Shown here: positions 37,985 through 47,512 of the stretch, in pieces
How the letters are laid out: every line of letters starts with the position of its first letter
Numbering within the stretch: the first letter of the stretch is position 1
Source of the DNA: Pyxicephalus adspersus
Taxonomy: Eukaryota; Chordata; Amphibia; Anura; Pyxicephalidae
Length of the DNA: 64,000 nt
Direction: 5' to 3'
Assembly: GCF_032062135.1 (NCBI RefSeq)
Contig: NC_092859.1
Coordinates: 108,320,012 to 108,384,011, forward strand
Position numbers and translations under genes: made by a program
Notes under the pieces: model-generated
The model's input: only the letters and a program-made list of their open reading frames with translations
Databases searched by the model: none
Told to the model about the DNA's origin: nothing

Positions 37985-38060
37985 AAAAAAAGAGGACCCT
38001 GCCCAGAAGAGCTTACAATCCAGGAGGTAGGGGGCTTTACACACAATAGGAGGGGATGTC
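37985..38060. repeat. Unclassified frog dispersed repeat fragment
   Basis: 'ggaccctgcccagaagagct' then 'tacaatccaggaggtagggg' and 'cacacaatagg' is a phrase I associate with dispersed amphibian repeats. Limits and class unknown. Confidence 0.35.
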
Positions 38061-38842
38061 ACATAAAGGGTCACACAGACTGTTTTTTTAATGTTCATGT
38101 GTACCAGTGCAAGTTACATACCAAATAAACAACTTTGGTAATAAAAATCACACAGTTAAATCGGTATACTATTACTTAAACCATTAATTTAAAAGTTTCT
38201 GCATGGAAAGTTCACATCTGAGTCATCAAGCAACAACTACTGTGAGGATGTACTTAAGGGCTGACATGACAATGTTGGAGTGCGGTGTAGATACCGCTTG
38301 TCAGTTAACATCAGTCTGGGTAAAATGTTATTCATAGCACTGTCATCATATTTTTGCATTGATGCCACTGAATTTTTCAAATACATGTCAGAGTGTCACT
38401 GAGAAGCGAGTTCCCGCCAGCATGCTGAATAATGCAGCTGCATCAATATAACCTTTCTTTAAAAATGTACAGGATCAGTGAGGGCAGGATAAGGCTGACA
38501 TAACAGAAAAAAAAACATAAGATTGTTTTGCTTATTTAATCAGAAATACACTTTTTAAGAAATCCTTGATTTTACTTATATTTGGGTGGGAATTTTCCCA
38601 TGTAGGTTAGTTAGCTCCTAAAACCACAAAACAAAGTTAGAGGCTTCTACCTAAGCCAGCCCTGATGTATCTGTAGGAGTATTCTACTAGAAGAATTTAC
38701 TCTCGGCAGAGGCTGATGTAGTCAAGCAACTCAATGAAATAAAATAATACACTGAAACAACTTAAAAGGTATGTGTGGTACCTTCACTAAATGTTATAAA
38801 ATCTTTAATTTGGTCCCTAAAATGTGGAGAAAAGTCTCGTAA

Positions 38843-39095
38843 TACAGAGACAGACTCACAATCTAATGTCCTGCCATAGTCATATGTCATTTCCTATAAG
38901 TCTAAGGTCACTTTTTGGAGGGAAGCCAATTAACTTCACTGCATGTTTTTGGAATGTGGAAGGAAACTGGAGTACCCGGGGGAAACCCACGCAAACCTGG
39001 GGAGAACCTGCAAACTCCATGCAGATAGTACCCTGGCCAAGATGTGAACTTGGGGCCCAGGCTAGACTGCTAACCTCTGAGCCTCCGTGTCACCC
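38843..39095 (-). mobile_element. tRNA-derived SINE, reverse orientation, tail-truncated
   Basis: Reverse complement begins 'gggtgacacggaggctcag' + 'aggttagc' (A box region), with a decayed B box (agttcacatcttgg), then 'tatctgcatggagtttgcag' and 'ccacattccaaaaacatgca'. The distal tail 'tatatagcgcc' is not present. Same family as 7342-7641 and 47209-47512. Confidence 0.85.
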
Positions 39096-39751
39096 AAATT
39101 GAATCATTTCTCTTTTTCCACACTGCCTTTCAAAATTGCTTTTTATATTTTTGTTTTAGAATTATTATAGCTTATTAGATTTTTGTTTTCCTCATTATTT
39201 TATTATGAGGATGTCCTTGGTTTCCAATTCTGTGCATTGACAAGGGCAACCTATTCCTCTAATGCCCAAGCCTTCTGGGACATGTTGAACTTTTCAGAAG
39301 GTTGAAGGGTTGTAGGTGTCAAAATCTGCCGAAAAAATGCCAAAAGGCAAGAGATCTTGCAAGATTTTGGTGATCTGGCCCTGTGAAGCAGAAGGAAACA
39401 GCAGGCCACCCCAAAGAAAAAATTGGGAAAAAGTGGTGGGGTAGTAATATAAATCATATAGATGGAGACAAGGAAATGAAATCTGGAATTGGGCTATTCT
39501 AATGAGATAGTAAGTCTTTTGGGTCTTAAAAACAAATGTAAATTTTTATAATGCTGGAGCTCTGAAATTTAGCGGTGGGAAAAGTATTTATTAATATACA
39601 CAATATTAATGAAACAAATGGAAATGGGTTCTTTCCCATCCACTTTCAGGTGATTAAAGCAAACTTTTACACACAAACATCATGTAATGCATATCTCATG
39701 AAATTTACACATCATTGCAAAGTTTATCTTTACAGTTATGGAAAAGCTTAC

Positions 39752-39827
39752 CTATTAGTTTGTTTTCTTTAACAAAGCATCTGAATTCTCCACCAGGGAT
39801 CAACTCACACCATTTCCTTAAAACAAG
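39752..39827 (-). CDS. CDC123: CDC123 coding exon LVLRKWCELIPGGEF... (76 nt)
   Basis: Twenty-five codons (LVLRKWCELIPGGEFRCF then VKENKLI) plus one G that completes glycine with the next exon. The donor is gtaagc. The acceptor is unusual: 21 uninterrupted T directly precede AG on the transcript strand, seen as A21 at 39830-39850 on the plus strand. The segment belongs to the ATP-grasp core (human ~164-189). GG replaces GA in the human IPGAEF. Confidence 0.96.
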
Positions 39828-39949
39828 CTAAAAAAAAAAAAAAAAAAAAAGAGGGTCCTAAATTCAGTCTACAGAAGAATATCTATGTAAAATAAACATT
39901 GTTTTTAACAATATATAAACATCTAAAAATGCTATAAACATTACAGAAC

Positions 39950-40010
39950 AATTATTAACAGGATTTATATAGCGCCAACATATTAGGCAGCGCTGTACAT
40001 TAAACAATTG
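39950..40010 (-). mobile_element. SINE tail fragment, reverse orientation
   Basis: 'attattaaca' + ggatttatatagcgccaaca + 'tattaggcagcgctgtacat' is the 3' tail only. The body and head are missing. Confidence 0.75.
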
Positions 40011-40138
40011 AGCAAATAACTTGGAACAATTCTCACAATGAACACAATGGTGCAAAGAGCAATGCTACACATTGTCTTAGTACAGTAGTAGACTATTAGT
40101 ACATTAGACTTCTGCTTGGCTGTTATTAGATTCTGTCT

Positions 40139-40182
40139 GTAAAGTTAAGAAGCTGGTACTGTGACCAGCTTCTTAACTTTAC
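40139..40182. repeat. Perfect 18-bp inverted repeat (hairpin, 8-nt loop)
   Basis: Left arm gtaaagttaagaagctgg (40139-40156), loop tactgtga, right arm ccagcttcttaactttac (40165-40182): 18 of 18 complementary. No similarity to the MITE families in the window. Lies within the 5016-bp CDC123 intron. Confidence 0.9.
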
Positions 40183-40424
40183 TTAACAGTTTACGTGAAA
40201 GCAAAGTGCTTTTCTGTCCATGTGATTCCCAAACTATTTATTTTCCAACTGTCCCATAAATAAAAATGTAATATAAATCAGAACCCAACATACATTATAA
40301 GCCATTCCAATTGTATTTAAAAATTCTTTGCCTTTATTAATGCAACACACTAATGAAGTATTTATTTAAATGTGTTGTACATAGAGTGATAACAGCAAAA
40401 CGGTGGCTGAACCTACATCTGGGG

Positions 40425-40480
40425 CCCAGGTAGTTAGTCAGGTTGAAAAAAAGACACCAGTCCATCAGGTTCAACCAATA
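40425..40480. repeat. Dispersed repeat motif 'gacacCAGTCCATCAGGTTC'
   Basis: 'aggttgaaaaaaagacacca' followed by 'gtccatcaggttcaacc' is a phrase I recognise as repeated in amphibian genomes. The parent element is not delimited here. Confidence 0.45.
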
Positions 40481-41779
40481 GGGAAATCATTCATTCCTTT
40501 GGAGCCTGTTTTCATCAATACACTGCACTGCAATACAGTTTTAGGGAAAAAATGATTGCATATTTTTTTTTTAGGTGCAGTAATAAATGTTTCCATGCTT
40601 ACAGAGGAGAGTAATTTTAAATCAAGAATAAATTATATTTTTCCTATCACTTAGTTTCTCTCAATTTTGTATAAAAAATGTCAATTTGCATTACAAACCT
40701 AAATCATTACATGCACAAAGGGGTGAAAAGTGTGCACCTTTTTAAAAGCAATACTTTTATTTACAAGGAAAATGATTGTTTGGTTCCATTCTTGCTTATC
40801 TCACACGTTCTATTATTAAGGCATATATTTTTAAAACAACTCTGGCAATTCTTCTAATTCTGCAAATACAACAGCTAGAATGTTATTTCTAAACAGTGAT
40901 GTGCCTTTAATATTTTCCTTATACTACTAATTAATCCCAAAACCTCACATCTCCATCCGCTCACCATAATTGTCACTTAAGCTCATGCTGTACTTGTCAT
41001 ACAACTTCACAGAGTCACAGTGTGTGAGACTTTAATAAGAGCCAGAAATGGAAGTGGCCTGAAAATCCACTATCAGTGATTGCCTGTCTGCAGGAAGTAA
41101 ATCTATGCATAATTCTAATGTGAACGTTGGATCAGATCACTTCAGCCTCCCAGAAGACAATTTTATTTTTAAAAATTGATTATAGTAGTAATTACTAACA
41201 TTTCTTTCTTTCTTGAATGCCGTTTTTACAAATGTTTTTTGTATTGGGAGATAAAAAACAAAGCTTGTAATGAATTTGAGTTTATAACCCAGATGTGTAT
41301 TATTTCAGCATACTGCTAAACAATGCCTGTGGAATTAAAGCAATACTTGTAGCTTGAATTACATTTTGATACTTGCATCAATGCAACTAGTATTACATTT
41401 AGTTTTACAAGACAAATAAGGGGCTGTAAAGAAATATAACTAGTATTAGGAGAAACTTTAGGTAAAATCCTTCAAAGACATGATACAGTTCAGTACACAG
41501 AGCAGCAAAGCTAAAGTCTATTAGATTTAATTAGAAATGACCAAACTGAAGATGTAAGATTTAAAAATGTATCTGAAATTTGAGAGTAAATAAAATCTAA
41601 GGATATCCAAGGCTGTGTATGTTTCTTCTTTAATAATGAGAATATGGGCCTGATTTATTAAAGCTCTCCAAGGCTGGAGAGGATACACTTTCATCAGTGA
41701 AGCTGGGTGATCCAGCAAACCTGGAATGGATCTGGTCCAGGATTGAAAATATTTGCTAACAAATAGCAAATGACTTTAA

Positions 41780-42835
41780 CCACCTGAGCGTTACACTGAG
41801 GTCTAGATTTCTGTACCAAAAGTGATCCACTGTTTTTCATGAAATTTTTTTTTTAAATTGTAGACCTGTAGAAATATGTCCGAACAAGGGTTCTAGTAGA
41901 TATTATGAATATAAAAAATGTATTTACTTTTATTTTTATTTTTTTTTTTTGTATTGGATTGGATACCGGAGTTTGTATTCAATCCAATACAAAATGAGCG
42001 TTTGAATTTACCAATTATGTACTTTGTATTAATTTTATATTATTTTGTATTGGATTGGATACGCAAGTTTGTATCCAATCAAATACAAAATAAAAATTTG
42101 AATTTCCAAGTTATTTACTTTTATTTTATTTTTTTTATTGTTTGTATTGGATTGGATACGCAAGTTTGTATTCAATCAAATACAAAAGATAAATTTGAAT
42201 TTCCAAGTTATTTACTTTTTTTTTTTTTTTTTTGTATTGGATTGGATACCGGAGTTTGTATTCAATCCAATACAAAATGACAGTTTGAATTTACCAATTA
42301 CAAACTTTGTATTTATTTGAAATATTTTGTATTGGATTGAATACAGGAGTTTGTATTGAATCCAATACAAAATGAATGAATGAGTTTCTATTTGAATTTC
42401 CCGTACACGCGCCGACGTCATCACGCACGCAGAAGCCTTCCGTTTTTTTTTCTCCGCCGGACGGCTTCTCCCTGCCGAGATCATCCGGCGCTGGACGAAC
42501 ACGGACGTGGACCATCAGCGGGACCAGGTAAGATGCCGGCCGGTATCTTGTGTTCAGCCGGCTGGGATCTTGTGTTCGGCCGGCCGGGCGGCGGAACGCA
42601 AGATGCCGGGCAGCGGAACACAAGATACCGGCCGGCATCTTACCGGTCCCGCTGGCACTCGACGCTGGAGATCGACGGACAGAGGACGACGCTGGAATGG
42701 GAAAACGACGCTGGAATCCTTACCTCCATGGAGCCATGCGGGTCCATGGAGGTAAGGATGTGACAAAATTACGGGGTTAACCATCCTAGCCATTTTTTTT
42801 TGCCCGTACGAAGGTCGGGCATACCGGCAAGGTGG
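41780..42835 (+). mobile_element. piggyBac-like non-autonomous element 1 (1056 bp, TTAA)
   Basis: Flanked by TTAA at 41776-41779 and 42836-42839. Termini are ccacctgagcgttacactga and, in reverse, ccaccttgccggtatgcccg. The interior has five tandem palindromes (41948-42371), then a GC-rich part containing 'gacgtcatcacgcacgcag' and several copies of a 'gccggcatctt'-like phrase. It is homologous to 52887-53420 in opposite orientation (shared 'gaatttcccgt', 'gaaatatgtcc', 'attgtag'). No transposase ORF was seen. The TTAA target and CCn termini point to the piggyBac superfamily. Confidence 0.85.
41948..42371. repeat. Array of five ~46-bp palindromes, period 90-97 bp
   Basis: Left arms start at 41948, 42044, 42141, 42231 and 42326, each tttgtattggattggatac or one base different. 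Right arms start at 41975, 42071, 42168, 42258 and 42353 and are complementary over 18 or 19 of 19 bases. Loops are 8 nt (for example cggagttt). Between palindromes is 'gaatttccaagttatttac' or a similar AT-rich linker. An equivalent palindrome is in the second element at 53156-53202. Confidence 0.95.
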
Positions 42836-42929
42836 TTAAAGAAATCATTTTCAGGTTTGCTGGATCACCCAGCTTCAGTGATGAAAATGTATCCTCTCCA
42901 GCCTTGGGGAACTTTATTAAATGAGGCCC

Positions 42930-44843
42930 TATGATTCAATGTTCATGCTGCTATATAGCTTTCTTACATTTTTGATTTAGTACTAGTGTTGTGAATGGCC
43001 AAATACCATGTTCTATCATCACTGTAGATTGAAAATGAGACAATTTCCATATGACAACATAATTGTTCAATGGGGAGTTTCCATATTTTATCTGACGTAA
43101 TCATCACAAATAAAGTAACAAAGTGTTGAAGCCAAGGTACATATAGATTTCTGGTAGCAATCTGCTTTTTCAATTAACAAGCGTGTATCAGAAAAGTCTC
43201 TAGCTCCGATGCCTTTCCTTAACCTGTACACTAAATCATTTTCTACCTGCTGCATGTATTGTGTCAATTTCATTGTAAAATCACTGATATTCCCTTGCTG
43301 ATGTGTGGGGCAATAAGTGTATAGTATTTTCTTTGATTGTTGGAACCCCCTTCTTTACATATAAGCACTGTATGTAAATTCTGCTTTAGTCAGTTGTCAA
43401 TTTTCCTGTTTCCTTACTTGTTAGAACATTTGGTAATCACACTGAATGGAGTTCAAAAGACAATCATCTTAACAAGCTCATCTGACGTCCTCTGTTCAAA
43501 CCCTGCATTGAACCCTCTCTTTTCCACTGGTCCTGCCACAACAATAGCTCGGGAATGTGGAAATGTAAGTAACATGTTATGTTATGCACAGCACTGGAAA
43601 GGTGTGAATGGGACCCTTAGTATTTTAAATACATTTTGACACTTTTCTATGAGGTCGATTTACTAATTGAGTTTAGGTTGTTCACTTAGCAAAGTAAGCG
43701 ATCAATCTGCAAGGGACAATTCACTCAGAATGAAGTAAATGAATGTGGTGAAAATTCACTTTGCAAAGACTACCTAATATAGTGCAAGAAAATGAAACAA
43801 AATGATTGGATGGCTAAGATCAGCATCAGCAAAATGAAACTGGGAAGCAGCTTTTGAAAATGTTAAGTATTTAGAGATGAAGGCTTGTCCATCTTGTGAC
43901 AAGAATGTATCCGATCTGCTTTCATTGCTGTCCAGCTGGTGTCCAGGTATGTAGTTTATACTTTGGCTCCATAGTTTAAAAAAAGGATGTTGTTGGTTAT
44001 ACATAAAACAAAGCATGTTCCTGCTTGCTTCCTTACTGTAAGTTCATAATGCAGATGTATTACCTTACCATTTTTTAATTCTGCCACTGCAGTGTATTCT
44101 GACTTTACTATAAAATCTTTCTATTATGATATAACAATTTTAAGCGGGTTTTAAAACTGGTGAGATCAGATCACCACATACTTTAATTACATTCATATTA
44201 CCACACAATCCACCAAATCATTGCATTGTAAGCAACTTCTGTCTTGTCCTTTTCATTTCCTGAATAGATGGAGTTGATTATGACTATCCACTTTAGTTCA
44301 TATTTAGCAATTAAACCAATATCAAACATCTTACTTTAAAAAATGACATTTATGCAGTATGAATCTGGACCATTGGTTTTGTGGATCACTGTGGCTTTCC
44401 TAAAGAGATAACGAACAGCAGTAGCTTCTTTGTTTGTGATGTTCTCCATACCATATGGAGTTTTACAAAGAAAGCCAAGGTGGAGGGGGAAGACTCTGTC
44501 TAATGTCTACTACTCAGGTCTGCAAGCAGGTTTACTTTTAGCAGTTACAGTTATCGGACTAAAAATGTAGTTTAAATGTCCTATATTTTATTCATAAAAA
44601 TATTTTTAAAAATTATAAGGAAAACCCCTATACAATATATAATTCCCTAAACCCTGCACACGCCCCTCTTAAAGTATTACATATCCAAAACGTTAATATT
44701 TTATTAAATGATTAAATTGTGTTGTAAGATGACATACTCAGAAATAAATAAGTATAGAAAGAGGAGCACAAACATAAATAAAGGTAATATACATACACAA
44801 ATTACTTCTGGTTACAAATTATCCAAATAAATATTTTACTTAC
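42930..44843. other. CDC123 intron, no assignable feature
   Basis: 43646-43770 contains 'aattcactttgcaaagact', a phrase that recalls dispersed frog repeats, but without definable ends. The rest is unassigned. Confidence 0.4.
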
Positions 44844-44892
44844 CTCATACTTTACAGTGGGGTCAGGAGAATCATCAGTGCAATGAATAAAC
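44844..44892 (-). CDS. CDC123: CDC123 coding exon FIHCTDDSPDPTVKYE (49 nt)
   Basis: The first G completes the proline codon begun in the 107-nt exon; 16 codons then read FIHCTDDSPDPTVKYE and end in phase 0. The acceptor is tatatacag and the donor gtaagt. The FIHCTDDSPDP run is invariant with the human protein as recalled; the following three residues differ (TVK here, CIE in human). The 9.5-kb intron on its 5' side is the largest of those bounded by identified exons, and holds a fold-back MITE, a piggyBac-like element, a '...GTACAC...' MITE and a full-headed SINE. Confidence 0.95.
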
Positions 44893-47208
44893 CTGTATAT
44901 AAGAACATGGAAAGCGGTCAATACAATGCTTGTTTAGGTCTTTGCTGCTTGCATCAAACATCCATTGGTTTATAAGAATTAAATGTGATGAATGAAAAGG
45001 GGGTGAGTATCAAACCATGCTATAACAGTTGATGCACTGAAAGTGAGGCAGAGTCACATTGATGACATTTTCTTTTTGTTTGCCAACTTGGATACAGAAA
45101 GGCAAACGGGTTCCTTTAATAATGTGTGGATAGCAAATATAGAAACGATTAGTTGCAACACAAATGTTCTCATATACTTTGCTGGATACATACATGTGGT
45201 CAATTTAATATGTTGCCTACAATTTTTGCCTTATAAGCTTTTAGGAATAGAATAAATATAAGAATAGAATATATGGATCTTGCCAATAGCTACAGTAAAT
45301 AGTAATTTAAACCGCAAAGATAGATGTACATAATTACAAGTAGGATGACTAATGGCTTTAATATATCAGACTTCTCCAATACAGTTGGTAGTACAGTTTA
45401 GTGTACTGGACACATACAATGCACATTTCAGACTACTTGTTATAAACAATGGGTACATGAAAGAAAAAAAACAATACACATATCCAGAATTTTCTGATGT
45501 GACCTGTGCACACATTTCAAAAATGTTTCTGAAGTTATATGAAAGTCTACCTTGGGTGACACCTGGCTGGTTATTCTACAGACTTTACCTCATGACTTGA
45601 AATTGAAAACCAAGCAATCAGCTAAATACAATCATATATATGTGATAATTGTTTACATGATAAATACTTTTGTAGATATAAGCAGCATGCCAACACAAAA
45701 AAAAAAAATCACAGCATCAGTACCATTACTGCAGAGGATGACACAATCAAGTATTTACACTAAATAAAAAAATGAAAAAATATCTTCCCATCCTCACAAG
45801 AATCATTCCAGCAGAAACATCTGCAGCAATGTTATCCTTTCACCTGACCCATAATATAAGATCAGACCTGAAGAAGATTCCCAAATAAGTATCAGTGTCA
45901 CAAAAATTGCTTTCAATGTAAGTATGTAATCTATATCTCCTAGTCTGCAAATCATAAGTAATAACTCCAGGTTTTTTCCCCAAAAGAGTATTCACGTATA
46001 AAAGACAACTTTTTAAGTTTGCAGATTTGTGAGAAGATACACTGACTACCTACTATTAAAATTGATATGTAGGTAGGTAGCCTGATTAGTTATAAAATAT
46101 AAATTAAAAAAGTTTTAGTGCACACAAACGCAATATAATTCCCATATTTTTTTGTAAAATTTAAAAGATGAAACTGACTCAAATAAATATCAAATGGTTT
46201 AGGCCTCAAAGTTCTGGGGGCCCTTGAAATGGTGAAAGACCACAATACTCAAATTTGTGGTAGGTGACGTTTAAAAAAACGTTTTATTCTCCAAATGAAG
46301 AATAAAAGCAATGCACCAAATAAAAGCCTTGTATGTGCTTTGAAAACTTTTTAAAAAAATATCTGACATAGGGCAGAACATAACAAAAACTGCAAAATTT
46401 GGGTATTTAGGTCTCAACTATGCTGTTGCATGAAGGTGTTAAAACGAAATGGTCAGAAGAATTGCAATGGGATTAACTATTATAATGATCAGGTCACAAA
46501 AAGCACATGTAATGGAATGGTCAAAAAGACATGTTTGATGTATGAGCCATCCCCTTATTTGCATTCCATCTATAAATCATTCACTACTCCATGGCCCAAT
46601 ACAGCAAACTTGGCAAATATTCCACTACAACTTTCAGTAATAAAATTAAATATATATGAAAACTTCAATAAACTGATTGAAACTGTCTAGCAATGCACAA
46701 TTAATGTTGTGTGTATGCTGTTAAATGTCACAGTGAAAGTTCATTATACATGCTAGTCCTGCCTAAATTGTAAGAAATGATTATGAATTAAGTTCGAGAT
46801 TACAAAGCATATTATATAATTCACCAATTTTTTATTTTTTTTAAAAAAGATACGGTTAAGAAATGCAGGGTCATGTGGCTGGAGTAATTTAGTACATCTC
46901 TCCACATGTTTTGGTGTTTTAAAAATGCTGTACAGCAAAAAGTACAAAGTACAGGAAATTATCAGCTTACTCCAACCAGAATTCCAGTTAGCTCCTAACC
47001 TCCTGTTTACAGATAAAGTAGCTTGAGTAAGTGTTGTCCCTCTAAAATAAGGAAGTATGTAGCCAGAAAGGTCACCGGATAAAGTGTGAAAAAAAACTAA
47101 AAAGTGGACACCACATCTAAGAACTGGTAAGATAAAATATATAACAGCTTTATTTCTGTACCTTTTACTGGCAGTCTAAAATGGGTACGGTAATATTGTG
47201 GTACAATA
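44893..47208. other. CDC123 intron, no assignable feature
   Basis: AT-rich intronic sequence between exons. Short open frames at 45352-45600 and 46430-46690 have no motifs and no splice support. Confidence 0.5.
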
Positions 47209-47512
47209 GGGCAGCACAGTGGCTCAGAAGTTAGCCTTTGGAGCGCTGGGTCCCAGGTTCGAATCTCGGCCCGAACACTATCAGCATGGAGTTTGCAGGT
47301 TCTCTCCTTGTTTGTGTGGGCTTTTCCCCCCCAAAATTGACCTTAGTCCGGATTAAAGATAAACATACAAAAAGACATTAACATATGACTATGATAGGGA
47401 CATTAGATTGTGGGCCCATTTGAGGGACAGCTAGTGACATGACTATGGGCTTTGTACAGCACTGCACAATATGTTGGTGCTATATAAATATTGTGTAATA
47501 ATAATAATAATT
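47209..47512 (+). mobile_element. tRNA-derived SINE, full-length, forward orientation
   Basis: Head ggcagcacagtggctcagaa (A box TGGCTCAG) and 'caggttcgaatctcggcc' (B box GGTTCGAATC) form an internal Pol III promoter. The body has 'atcagcatggagtttgcagg'; the tail 'tgttggtgctatataaat' ends in (taa)n at 47496-47512. This is the best preserved copy of the family in the window and defines the orientation of the others. Confidence 0.92.

Larger units (their letters stand above)
41646..42929. mobile_element. Fold-back MITE, copy 3, split by a piggyBac-like insertion
   Basis: Left half 41646-41779 (gggcctgatttattaaagct ... gcaaatgacttTAA) and right half 42836-42929 (ttaaagaaatcattttcagg ... gaggccc). 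The two halves form the usual ~225-bp fold-back element when the intervening piece is ignored. Outer flanks are tat/tat, consistent with a 3-bp duplication. The insertion point is a TTAA in the spacer between the arms. Confidence 0.92.

Noticed and set aside
41948..42371. CRISPR array
   Set aside because: Regular spacing is present, but the linkers are related AT-rich sequences, the palindromes are inside a eukaryotic transposon, and no cas genes exist here.
42380..42763. Overlapping 127- and 115-codon frames in GC-rich sequence
   Set aside because: They are open only because the GC-rich interior of the piggyBac-like element lacks stops. There are no DDD transposase motifs.
47209..47290. A true tRNA gene
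   Set aside because: A and B boxes are present, but there is no acceptor stem or anticodon arm and the sequence continues into a SINE body and (TAA)n tail.
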